Assembly: GCF_040137905.1 (NCBI RefSeq)
Contig: NZ_JBEFDG010000027.1
Coordinates: 1-64,000, forward strand
DNA from: Corticimicrobacter sp040137905
Lineage (GTDB): Bacteria; Pseudomonadota; Gammaproteobacteria; Burkholderiales; Burkholderiaceae_B
Direction of reading: 5' to 3'
DNA length: 64,000 nucleotides
Shown here: one piece after another, positions 52,280 through 59,751 of the stretch
Layout of the letters: every line of letters begins with the position of its first letter
How positions within the stretch are numbered: the first letter of the stretch is position 1
The notes under the pieces: generated by a model
Told to the model about the DNA's origin: nothing
The model's database searches: none
Seen by the model: the letters and a program-made list of their open reading frames with translations, nothing else
Program-made: the position numbers and the translations under genes

Positions 52280-53727
52280 GATGCTTCTCCTACATTTTCC
52301 AAAATCAATATTTGCTCTGTTTTAATTTTTCCGTGCGCCGGATTAAAAGCCTTCTTTGTCGATTGCATAGTTCGGTCGATACGGGCAACCTCTCTAAATC
52401 CCGCAGTGATTCCAGCCTCAGAGATCAGGCTGGCATTGTCTATGCGTTGGCCCTTAAGCGTTGAATCTCCCACGACGAAACAGGCGTATCCGCCGCGCTT
52501 TAGATTTCCTGAAAGCCAACTCAATATCGCCGTGAACTCAGATCGAAAGGTTTCGACCGTGGACCCATTCTTGCTGTTGCTGCTGTATTTTCTATGACTG
52601 CCAATTTCCTCACGCTTAAATCGAGGCTGATCCATACCAAGCCAGTTCATGCGCGTCCTGTGATACAAGTGGTAACTATAGGCATTTGGATAGGGAGGAG
52701 AACATACCATTAAATCCATCAACGGCGTTTTTGGATTTGACAGCAAATCTTGCGCAATCACATCACACTTAAAGCGCTCCTCTACCAACTCGGAGAGTTC
52801 AGACGCCGCGTGGGTAACTTGATCAACTGCACGAGCAAAACGGCGTAACGTTTCACCGGGCGGGATATTCTTCTCGCGACGAACGTATCTTGTATCAGAA
52901 TCTTGCCGCGAAACCGCTACAACAATCGACGAAAACGCAGTCAAAGCCAAATCTCTGGCTTTTGATGCTTTGATTGCGCGGCAATAAGACAACGCCTCAG
53001 CAAGCTCTTCTGTAACGTGCGCTTCAAACCAAAAATCGTGTCTTGGAGAGCCTGGCCGCCACCCATCGGAGCGAAAAATTTGCGAAGAAAACATATCATT
53101 CGCATCCGTAGCCGCAAAAATAGAATCGCTCAGTTGTCGGCTGACTTGAGACACCTCCGAAAGGACCGCAATATCGTCTTCATTGATGATACCCGTCTTA
53201 CTTCGTGCGATTAGGCAGGCAAGTGGGTTTGCATCAATTCCGACAGCATTCCTTTTGAGCGTAAGCGCCTCGACAATTGTCGTGCCACTACCGCAAAATA
53301 TATCTCCAACGGTATCTCCCACGCTTGAAAGCTCCTGAATAAGGGCGTTAGGAATTTGAGGGATAAATTTTGCAGGATAGGGGTGAATTCCGTGTGTGAG
53401 ATAATTCGTCTTTGCGTTCGTAAAATCCCAATCAATCGCTTTAAGAGCCGCGAACCCGGCAGGCAGCGTTTCAACATACACAGGACTTTCTACGTCTGAA
53501 GTGCGCCGCGCTAACGCGACTACCGCCGCCGTCTCTGCTGACGAAAAATAACGCCACCCACGCCGATCCCTGCTCGGCTCTGGGACCAAACCACGACGTA
53601 ACCAACGTAGCAGCGTGTCCTTATGAATGCCTGCACGCTCTGCAACTTCTGCTGTAGATATTTGTTCTGAGGAGTAAGAAATCATCATCTGCATATACTT
53701 ACATATAGGCAGAAGCCCGTCAATCAC
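52276..53727 (-). CDS. DNA methyltransferase with N-terminal MerR-type helix-turn-helix
   Basis: A 483-residue fusion. Residues about 21-75 (ISTAEVAERAGIHKDTLLRWLRRGLVPEPSRDRRGWRYFSSAETAAVVALARR) form a MerR/HTH_17-like winged helix. The rest is a DNA MTase: THGIHPYPAKFIPQ (111-124), motif I DIFCGSGTT (142-150), GIDANPLACLIA, and motif IV CSPPYPNAYSYHLYHRTRMNWL (SPPY 343-346). It is paralogous to the next MTase. The start is uncertain: GTG 53727 as given, or one of the Met codons about 11-14 residues later. The HTH could repress or time expression of the operon. Confidence 0.82.
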   Translation of the reverse strand: MIDGLLPICKYMQMMISYSSEQISTAEVAERAGIHKDTLLRWLRRGLVPEPSRDRRGWRYFSSAETAAVVALARRTSDVESPVYVETLPAGFAALKAIDWDFTNAKTNYLTHGIHPYPAKFIPQIPNALIQELSSVGDTVGDIFCGSGTTIVEALTLKRNAVGIDANPLACLIARSKTGIINEDDIAVLSEVSQVSRQLSDSIFAATDANDMFSSQIFRSDGWRPGSPRHDFWFEAHVTEELAEALSYCRAIKASKARDLALTAFSSIVVAVSRQDSDTRYVRREKNIPPGETLRRFARAVDQVTHAASELSELVEERFKCDVIAQDLLSNPKTPLMDLMVCSPPYPNAYSYHLYHRTRMNWLGMDQPRFKREEIGSHRKYSSNSKNGSTVETFRSEFTAILSWLSGNLKRGGYACFVVGDSTLKGQRIDNASLISEAGITAGFREVARIDRTMQSTKKAFNPAHGKIKTEQILILENVGEAS

Positions 53728-53763
53728 TTCCCCCTATCGGGCTAAAAAATTGGAGGCGAGTTA

Positions 53764-53794
53764 CGGCCCCCGCAGGCTTTCGCTACAGGGGCCG
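53764..53794. repeat. hairpin between the small ORF and the methyltransferase operon
   Basis: CGGCCCC (53764-53770) pairs with GGGGCCG (53788-53794). On the minus strand an A/T run (53744-53749) lies about 15 bases beyond, too far for a standard terminator. It may attenuate transcription into the methyltransferases or be an operator. Confidence 0.4.
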
Positions 53795-53817
53795 CGCTAG
53801 CAGGAAGGCCCCCATCC

Positions 53818-54003
53818 TTAAGGATGCGGCACCTTCATGACAAGACAGCGCCGGATGTTCTCGCAGGTCTGCCGGGCAGCCTTGCGTTCGCAGTCGGGAT
53901 GTTGTCCAGACGCAGCAACACTCGCAGCGTGGCGAAATATTACCCGCAATTCGCTGACGCTTTTGCAGTTCAGGTCGTGGATGGTCGGACTACACTTGTT
54001 CAT
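53818..54003 (-). CDS. small protein of unknown function upstream of the methyltransferases
   Basis: A 61-residue product (MNKCSPTIHDLNCKSVSELR..., ending CLVMKVPHP) preceded by an excellent ribosome binding site, AAGGAGG, five bases before the ATG. It is mostly helical, with two or three Cys and many basic residues (HPDCERKAARQTCENIRR). I do not recognise a family; similar short ORFs are carried by mobilizable plasmids. It lies about 90 bases upstream of the methyltransferase operon on the same strand, so it could be co-transcribed and take part in regulation, which is inference. Confidence 0.55.
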   Translation of the reverse strand: MNKCSPTIHDLNCKSVSELRVIFRHAASVAASGQHPDCERKAARQTCENIRRCLVMKVPHP

Positions 54004-54231
54004 CGTCGCCTCCTTAGCTATTCGGAGGCCGCCCTGTGCGGCCTTTGCGAAAGCAGGACAAGCACAGAGGTTTGCGTGAGTCAGTCACCCCACAGGGGCC
54101 GTAACGCCAGAGAAGGAGCCAGAAACCCGGCTTGCCAGCCCAAGCGCCTCGAGCCAGAAACGGCAGCAAAGGCCGGACAGGCGTTCATCCGGGCTAATGG
54201 TGCGGGAACAAGCCACCATCACGACGCCCGG

Positions 54232-54786
54232 CAAGCGCAATATCTTGCTTGCAAAGCGTCGGGTGCTTGCGCGGGAATTAGAGTCAATATCCGGCAGTTT
54301 GAGGATTTGCTGAAAGAGATGCAGCCCTCGGCCAACCTCTTGCAAGCTGCGCGGGCCATGTTCAAGGATTTGTGGGACCATCGCCTTGCCATGGGTGCGG
54401 CCCGTTCCAAGACGCTCAAGGCCGAGCTGGCGAAGATCAGCGAGCAGGTGGAGAGTTCCTTGACCGTATCGCAGATGCGTCCGTGCCGTCCGTGATCGCG
54501 GCCTACGAAAAACGCATCAAGAGTCTGGAGGCAGGAAGATCGTGCTGGCTTAAAGCATCGCCCGTTGCGGGCGTCCAGTACGCAGCTTCGACGAAACACT
54601 TAGAACCGCTTTCGATTTCCTCGCAAGCCCTTGTAACCTATGGGTTTCCGACCGACTGGGGATAAGCGCACAGTGCTGAAACTGGCCTTTGCCGACCACT
54701 TGGCATACACGAAAAAAGAGGGACTTAGAACCCCTATCTTTTCCTTACCTTTCAAGGCTTTAGCACACTCTGAAGGCAAGATTTAA
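54232..54786 (+). pseudogene. C-terminal remnant of a large serine recombinase
   Basis: Pieces in three frames match the recombinase zinc-ribbon and coiled-coil tail: CKASGACAG then FEDLLKEMQPSANLLQAARAMFKDLW and SKTLKAELAKISEQVE (frame ending 54495), LDRIADASVPSVIAAYEKRIKSLE (next frame), RPVRSFDETLRTAFDFLASP with LWVSDRLG (third piece), and DKRTVLKLAFADHLAY with GLRTPIFSLPFKALA ending at TAA 54784-54786. At least two or three frameshifts and loss of the catalytic N-terminus make it dead. It ends four bases before the tRNA-Arg 3' end, where the integrase of such an element belongs. Confidence 0.82.
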
Positions 54787-54789
54787 GAA

Positions 54790-54864
54790 TGGCGCGACCG
54801 ACAGGAATCGAACCTGTATCGAGAGCTTCGGAAACTCTAATTCTATCCATTGAACTACGGTCGC
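54790..54864 (-). tRNA. tRNA-Arg (anticodon CCG)
   Basis: The minus strand folds into a cloverleaf: acceptor GCGACCG/CGGTCGC (54864-54858 and 54800-54794), discriminator G and encoded CCA (54792-54790), T loop with GGTTCGATTCC, and anticodon stem AGAGT/GCTCT around the loop TTCCGAA, anticodon CCG. It decodes CGG. A TATAAT -10 lies 10 bases upstream (54880-54875). Its 3' end is the integration site of the adjacent island. Confidence 0.95.
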
Positions 54865-54874
54865 GTAGCCGAGC

Positions 54875-54880
54875 ATTATA
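54875..54880 (-). promoter_or_regulatory. -10 element of the tRNA-Arg promoter
   Basis: A perfect TATAAT on the minus strand (54880-54875) lies 10 bases before the tRNA 5' end with a G/C-rich discriminator. No good -35 is visible at the usual spacing. Confidence 0.65.
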
Positions 54881-55108
54881 CCCGGATTTTTTGAAAGGCA
54901 TAGAAAAGCCCAAAGACTGCGCCCTGCGTAGTGACATGCATCTCATGGCGAGCAAATGCAATTAAAAGAATTTGTTTGTAATTAAGATATAAAAAACTTT
55001 CCGTTCATTTCCATTGCCCAGGCTCGTAGGATTCCTGCTTCGAAACAATGGTTTCCTGCATGCACGTCGTGCGGATACCGATCAGCATCCGGCGCGCAAG
55101 GAACACTC

Positions 55109-56428
55109 ATGGCAACGGTCAGCATCATCCCGGCCAACGATACAACCAACGGCTGGAACCGCATTCTGCCATTACGCACAACCCGACCTGCACTCACGCA
55201 GGACAGGGATGCCGACTGGGTGGTCGTCGGGGCCGGCCAGGCAGGTCTGGCTGCTGCACGACGCCTCGGTGAGCTGCACCCCGGCGACACCATCCTCCTG
55301 CTTGAGGCTGATGAAGTCGGACAAGGTGCGCAGGGTCGCAATGCGGGTTTCATCATCGACACGCCACACAATGTCGGCAGTTCACTGGGAGAGCTCTCTG
55401 CAGCACGCGATCATATCCGGCTTGCCCGCGCTGCCATCTCAAGTCTCTCCTCGCTGGTCGAACGCCATCATATTGCCTGCGACTGGGATGCCTCAGGCAA
55501 GCTGCATGGCGCGGTGTCCGCCGAGGGGATTGAAACCATCCTGAAGCCGACCCGGGCAACACTGCAGGCGCTGGACGAACCTCATGAATGGATCGACGGC
55601 CAGGCGCTGCGCAATCGTATCGGCTTTGGACATTTCGCCGCGGCCATCCAGACGCCGGGGGCCGTACTGGTCAATCCAGCGGCACTGGCCCGTGGCCTGG
55701 CCGATAACTTGCCATCAAATGTCACCCTGCATGAGAAAACCCCGGTCACAGCCCTTCAGACCGCCCCGGACATTCGCCTGACCACGCCCGGGGGTACCAT
55801 CCGCGCAGGAAAACTGATCCTTGCGACCAATGTGTTTCTCGGCCAGTTCGGCTATTACAGGCACCACCTGATTCCCATTGCCGCCTATGCCAGCCTGACC
55901 CGCCCGCTTGACTCAGGCGAACAAGCGGCCCTCGAGGGCCTGCCCAGTTGGGGGCTGACACCCGCCAATGCCTTTGTCGGCGTCACCGCCAGACGCACAC
56001 GAGATCAACGCATCCTGATCCGGCAAAACATGAGTTACGAGCCACGTCTGGTACGCGATGATGCTTCGCGCCAGCAGGTCGCAACCGAGCATCAGGCACT
56101 GTTCAATCGCTGGTTTCCTGCGCTCCGGAAGGTCACGATAGAACACACCTGGAATGGTTTTATCTGCTTTTCACGCAATGGGGGAGCGGCTTTCGGCCAG
56201 GTCGCACCCAATGTCTATGCTGCGGCCTGCGACAACGGCCTGGGCTGGACCAAGGGCACGATCTCCGGCACGCTCATCGCCGACAAGGCCAGCGGCGAAG
56301 ACAACCCCCTGCTGCCCATCTATGAGTCACTGGGACAGGTCGCCGCCCTGCCCCCCCGGCCATTCCTGGACATCGGCGTGCGCGCCCGCTTCGGCTGGGA
56401 ATTGTGGCGTCATCGCAATGAGGCCTGA
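55109..56428 (+). CDS. FAD-dependent amine/amino acid oxidoreductase (DAO family, PuuB-like)
   Basis: A 439-residue flavoprotein with the dinucleotide-binding motif VVVGAGQAGLAAARRLGE (about 39-56), the LLEADEVGQGAQGRNAGFIID stretch, and a C-terminal GLGWTKGTISGTLIAD flavin segment. It resembles gamma-glutamylputrescine oxidase and D-amino acid dehydrogenase proteins that oxidise amines or amino acids. It begins a unit with a LIV-type ABC transporter (39 bases to the first permease), so it probably oxidises the imported substrate. An A/T-rich promoter region (about 54960-55010) precedes it. Confidence 0.85.
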   Translation: MATVSIIPANDTTNGWNRILPLRTTRPALTQDRDADWVVVGAGQAGLAAARRLGELHPGDTILLLEADEVGQGAQGRNAGFIIDTPHNVGSSLGELSAARDHIRLARAAISSLSSLVERHHIACDWDASGKLHGAVSAEGIETILKPTRATLQALDEPHEWIDGQALRNRIGFGHFAAAIQTPGAVLVNPAALARGLADNLPSNVTLHEKTPVTALQTAPDIRLTTPGGTIRAGKLILATNVFLGQFGYYRHHLIPIAAYASLTRPLDSGEQAALEGLPSWGLTPANAFVGVTARRTRDQRILIRQNMSYEPRLVRDDASRQQVATEHQALFNRWFPALRKVTIEHTWNGFICFSRNGGAAFGQVAPNVYAAACDNGLGWTKGTISGTLIADKASGEDNPLLPIYESLGQVAALPPRPFLDIGVRARFGWELWRHRNEA

Positions 56429-56467
56429 TCCTTCGCTCCCCGCTCCACAGCCTGCATCATCGTCATC

Positions 56468-57361
56468 ATGATTTTCCAGCAATTCATCAATGGCCTGGTC
56501 ACAGGCAGCACTTATGCCTTGTTTGCACTGGGATTCACACTGATATTCGGTGTCCTGCACGTACTGAACCTGGCCCATGGCGCCATTTTCATGGTGGGTG
56601 CCTTTGTGGGCCTGTACGCCGTCACGGCAGCAGGATTGCCGCTCTGGGTCGCGTTGCCGGTCGCCATGCTGGCAGCAGGACTGGTCAGTGTCGCGGTGGA
56701 CTGGTTTGCACTGCGGCCATTGCGCCGCCGAGGTTCCTCGGAGTTTGCCGCCATCATCGCGTCACTGGGTGTCGCTCAGGTCTTGATGAGCATAGGGCAA
56801 ACCGTCTCCCAGACCCAGATCATGCGCTTCCCGTTCGGCACCTTCCCGATTCTCATCCTTCAGTTCTGGGGGCTGCGCATCAGCCTGCTGCAGATCGTCA
56901 TCATCGTCCTGTCGCTGTCTCTGGCACTGGCTTTGCTGCTGTTCCTGTTTTACACGGATTTCGGCCGACAGATCCGTGCTGTGGCCATTTCTGAAAAAAC
57001 CTCCACGCTGCTCGGCATCCGTCCTGGCCGGGTCTATTTCCAGACGTTCTTCATCTCCGGTGCACTGGCCGGGGCCGCTGGCGTCATCATCGGGCTCGCG
57101 TTCAATTCCGTCCACTTCCTGATGGGAGAACCATATCTGCTGCGCGCCTTTGTCGTCATCGTGCTGGGCGGTCTGGGCAGTATCGGCGGTGCGCTGGTGG
57201 GCGGCCTCATGCTCGGACTGATCCAGACGTTTACCGTCAGCTATCTCAGTTCGTCGCTGTCAGACGCCATCATCTACAGCCTGTTGTTCAGCATCCTGCT
57301 GCTGCGCCCCTCAGGCCTGTTCGGAAAACTGCATATCGAAACCCGGGTCGTACGCACATGA
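56468..57361 (+). CDS. branched-chain amino acid-type ABC transporter permease, LivH-like
   Basis: Inner-membrane permease of 297 residues with about eight helices and the LivH signatures FINGLVTGSTYALFALGFTLIFGVLHVLNLAHGAIFMVGAF at the N-terminus and EPYLLRAFVVIVLGGLGSIGGALVGGLMLGL near the end (EAA-like loop). It overlaps the second permease by four bases. Substrate is unknown: LIV-type systems also carry amides, urea and amino acid derivatives. Confidence 0.9.
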   Translation: MIFQQFINGLVTGSTYALFALGFTLIFGVLHVLNLAHGAIFMVGAFVGLYAVTAAGLPLWVALPVAMLAAGLVSVAVDWFALRPLRRRGSSEFAAIIASLGVAQVLMSIGQTVSQTQIMRFPFGTFPILILQFWGLRISLLQIVIIVLSLSLALALLLFLFYTDFGRQIRAVAISEKTSTLLGIRPGRVYFQTFFISGALAGAAGVIIGLAFNSVHFLMGEPYLLRAFVVIVLGGLGSIGGALVGGLMLGLIQTFTVSYLSSSLSDAIIYSLLFSILLLRPSGLFGKLHIETRVVRT

Positions 57362-58227
57362 ACAGCTTCATACTGGGACATCTGTCCGTTTTCGAACTGA
57401 TACTGGTCAACGCCATCCTGGGCTACAGCCAATACATTGCCCTGAAATCAGGCGTTTTCTCCCTGGCGACGGCCGGCTTTGCCTCCTTGGGTGCCTATAC
57501 CGCCGCGCTCCTGAGCGTACGCTACGGGATACCCGCCTGGGCCGGGCTGTGCGCAGCAGCACTGCTGGGCGCACTGGCCGGTATCGCACTGGCCTGGCCA
57601 TTGGCCCGCCTGCGCGGAGTCTTCCAGGCCATCGCAACCCTGGCTTTCGTACAGATCGTCATGTCGATCGGTCTGTACTGGGAGTCGCTGACGGGCGGCG
57701 CGCTCGGCCTGAACGGCATTCCACGGCTGGTCGAAATATGGCAGTTGCTGGCTGTGGCAGCACTGATCCTGTACCTGCTGCGCACCCTGTCTTCTCACCA
57801 GATCGGCCGAGCCTTCGATACCATCCGGCAAGATGAAACCGTCGCCGTTTCGCTGGGTATTTCCGTCGTCCGTCACCAACGACTGGCTTTCTTGCTGAGT
57901 GGCGCACTGGGCGGACTCGGAGGCGGGCTCATGGCGTATAGAAACTATTCCCTGGTGCCGGAAGATTTCGGTTTCCCACTGCTTATCGCGGCACTCAGTT
58001 TTGTCGTGCTGGGCGGACGCAACACACTGGCCGGCCCGCTCGTTGGAGCTGCCATCCTGACCCTGCTGCCGGAAGTCGCCCGTCCGCTTGCCGACTACCG
58101 GTTGGCGTTCAACGGCGTACTGCTGGTACTGGTGATTATCTACTGGCCCTACGGCATCGTCGATACGCTGGCGCAGCGCTGGCAACTGTGGCGTGCCGCC
58201 CGACGCCAGCAGGAGGCATCGGCATGA
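57358..58227 (+). CDS. branched-chain amino acid-type ABC transporter permease, LivM-like
   Basis: The second permease, 289 residues and about eight to nine helices, with GYSQYIALKSGVFSLATAGFASLGAYTAALL near the N-terminus, GRAFDTIRQDETVAVSLGI and PLLIAALSFVVLGGRNTLAGPLVGAAILTLLPE near the C-terminus. It pairs with the LivH-like subunit and overlaps the following ATPase gene by four bases. Confidence 0.9.
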   Translation: MNSFILGHLSVFELILVNAILGYSQYIALKSGVFSLATAGFASLGAYTAALLSVRYGIPAWAGLCAAALLGALAGIALAWPLARLRGVFQAIATLAFVQIVMSIGLYWESLTGGALGLNGIPRLVEIWQLLAVAALILYLLRTLSSHQIGRAFDTIRQDETVAVSLGISVVRHQRLAFLLSGALGGLGGGLMAYRNYSLVPEDFGFPLLIAALSFVVLGGRNTLAGPLVGAAILTLLPEVARPLADYRLAFNGVLLVLVIIYWPYGIVDTLAQRWQLWRAARRQQEASA

Positions 58228-58979
58228 GCGGGCTGAAACTGGAACATGTCAGCCGCACATTCGGTGGGCTCCATGCGGTCAGTGACGTCAGCCTGACTGT
58301 CAGCCCGGGTCATATCACGGGCCTGATCGGACCCAATGGCGCAGGCAAGACCACCCTGGTCAACCTGATCAGCGGTCTGCTGTTTCCAACAACAGGCACC
58401 ATTCACCTGGGCAACAGCGATATCTCGCGACTGGAGCCGGACACTGTCGCCAGGCAAGGCATCGCGCGGACCTTCCAGACGATACGTCTGCTCAAAGATG
58501 CCAGCGTGCTCGACAATGTCGTCGCAGGCTTCCATCGGCACGAGCGCGCCAGTCTCACGGCAGCCTTGCTGGGCCTGCCCTCGGCGCGCAGGGAAACGGC
58601 ACGACTGCGCGAACAGGCCGCCACGCTGCTGGAGCGTTTCGGCATGCTGGCCTACGCCCTGACACCCGCAGGAAACCTGTCCTACGGCCACCAGCGCCGG
58701 GTCGAGATGATGCGTGCCCTGGCCTCGCAGCCACGCCTGCTGCTGCTGGACGAACCTGTCGCCGGAATGAATGATCGCGAAGCGGATGCACTGGGAGAAA
58801 TTTTCACCAGCCTCGCCGAGGATGGTCTGGCGGTCCTGCTGATCGAACACAACCTGCGCTTCGTGCTGTCGCTATGTCAGGTGCTGCATGTGCTCGATGC
58901 CGGATGCCTGATCGCCTCCGGCGATCCTCATGAAGTACGCGCACAGGCCCACGTTGTTGCGGCCTACCTGGGAGGCTGA
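58224..58979 (+). CDS. LIV-type ABC transporter ATPase, LivG-like
   Basis: A 251-residue ATPase: Walker A GPNGAGKTT, Q-loop region ARTFQTIRLL typical of LivG, signature LSYGHQRRVEMMRALASQP, Walker B LLLLDEPVAGMNDREA, switch EHNLRFV. The ATG at 58224 overlaps the permease stop and gives the family N-terminus MSGLKLEHVSRTFGGLHAV; the longer ORF start at 58188 is rejected. Confidence 0.92.
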   Translation: MSGLKLEHVSRTFGGLHAVSDVSLTVSPGHITGLIGPNGAGKTTLVNLISGLLFPTTGTIHLGNSDISRLEPDTVARQGIARTFQTIRLLKDASVLDNVVAGFHRHERASLTAALLGLPSARRETARLREQAATLLERFGMLAYALTPAGNLSYGHQRRVEMMRALASQPRLLLLDEPVAGMNDREADALGEIFTSLAEDGLAVLLIEHNLRFVLSLCQVLHVLDAGCLIASGDPHEVRAQAHVVAAYLGG

Positions 58980-58981
58980 AC

Positions 58982-59710
58982 ATGCTGCTGGAACTGAATG
59001 GCGTTGCCACCCACTATGGCCGGATCCAGGCAGTCCACGACGCGAGTCTGCAAGTCGATACGGGCGAACTGATCGCACTGATCGGGCCCAATGGTGCCGG
59101 CAAGAGCACGTTATTGAATACGGTGAGTGGCCTGCTGCGCCCGGTCGCCGGCCGGATTCTGTTCGGGGACAAGCCCATTGACAACTGGCGTCCCGACCGC
59201 ATCGCACGGGAAGGCCTGCTGCAGGTTCCGGAAGGCCGGCGTGTCCTGGGTCCGCTCAGTGTGGAAGACAATCTGTTGCTGGGCCGACAGGCGCTGGGCA
59301 CACGCAAGCCTACCCATGTTCTCGAAGACATCTATGCGCTGTTTCCCATCCTGCATGAGCGCCGGCACCAATCCTCTGCCACGCTCAGCGGCGGACAGCA
59401 GCAAATGCTGGCGATTGGCCGGGCGCTGATGGGCGGGCCCAGACTGCTGGTACTCGATGAACCCAGCCTGGGGCTGGCCCCCATCATCGTGCGGCAGGTC
59501 TTCGATACCTTGCGCCTGCTGCGCCAGACCGGCCTGACGATCCTGCTGGTCGAACAGAACGCAGACCTTGCCCTGGACATCAGTGATCGCGCCTATGTCA
59601 TGGAGCAGGGCCGCGTCGTCCTGACCGGCCACAGCGGCGCATTGCGCAACGATCCCCGTATCCGTGAGCACTACTTGCCGGCAGTTGCCGAAACCATCTT
59701 CCCCGCCTGA
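58982..59710 (+). CDS. LIV-type ABC transporter ATPase, LivF-like
   Basis: A 242-residue ATPase: Walker A GPNGAGKST, LivF-typical LLQVPEGRRVLGPLSVEDNLLLG, signature LSGGQQQMLAIGRALMGGP, Walker B LLVLDEPSLGLAPIIVRQV, switch EQNADLALDISDRAYVMEQG. It starts two bases after the LivG-like gene stop, and the two ATPases form the cytoplasmic pair. Confidence 0.93.
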   Translation: MLLELNGVATHYGRIQAVHDASLQVDTGELIALIGPNGAGKSTLLNTVSGLLRPVAGRILFGDKPIDNWRPDRIAREGLLQVPEGRRVLGPLSVEDNLLLGRQALGTRKPTHVLEDIYALFPILHERRHQSSATLSGGQQQMLAIGRALMGGPRLLVLDEPSLGLAPIIVRQVFDTLRLLRQTGLTILLVEQNADLALDISDRAYVMEQGRVVLTGHSGALRNDPRIREHYLPAVAETIFPA

Positions 59711-59751
59711 CCCCAGTTCCTTTTCCGTTCCTTTTTACAAGAGAAACCATC

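Larger units (their letters stand above)
48431..54799. mobile_element. decayed integrative mobilizable element carrying a restriction-modification system
   Basis: A 6.4 kb segment bounded by the candidate attL and the tRNA-Arg 3' end. It contains mobC, a truncated relaxase, the nuclease and two methyltransferases, a small ORF and a serine-recombinase remnant. The nuclease and methyltransferase genes are visibly richer in A/T than the flanking chromosome. The recombinase is broken and the relaxase truncated, so the element should no longer move on its own. Confidence 0.75.

Noticed and set aside
49424..53727. Reading the HKD nuclease as part of a DISARM or other multi-gene defence system
   Set aside because: DISARM carries an SNF2-type helicase and DUF1998 proteins along with its PLD protein; none is present. 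Only the nuclease and two methyltransferases are found.
53824..54495. A 223-codon plus-strand frame as an intact gene
   Set aside because: Its first half overlaps a better minus-strand gene with a strong ribosome binding site, and its second half is one of several frameshifted pieces of a recombinase, so it is not one protein.
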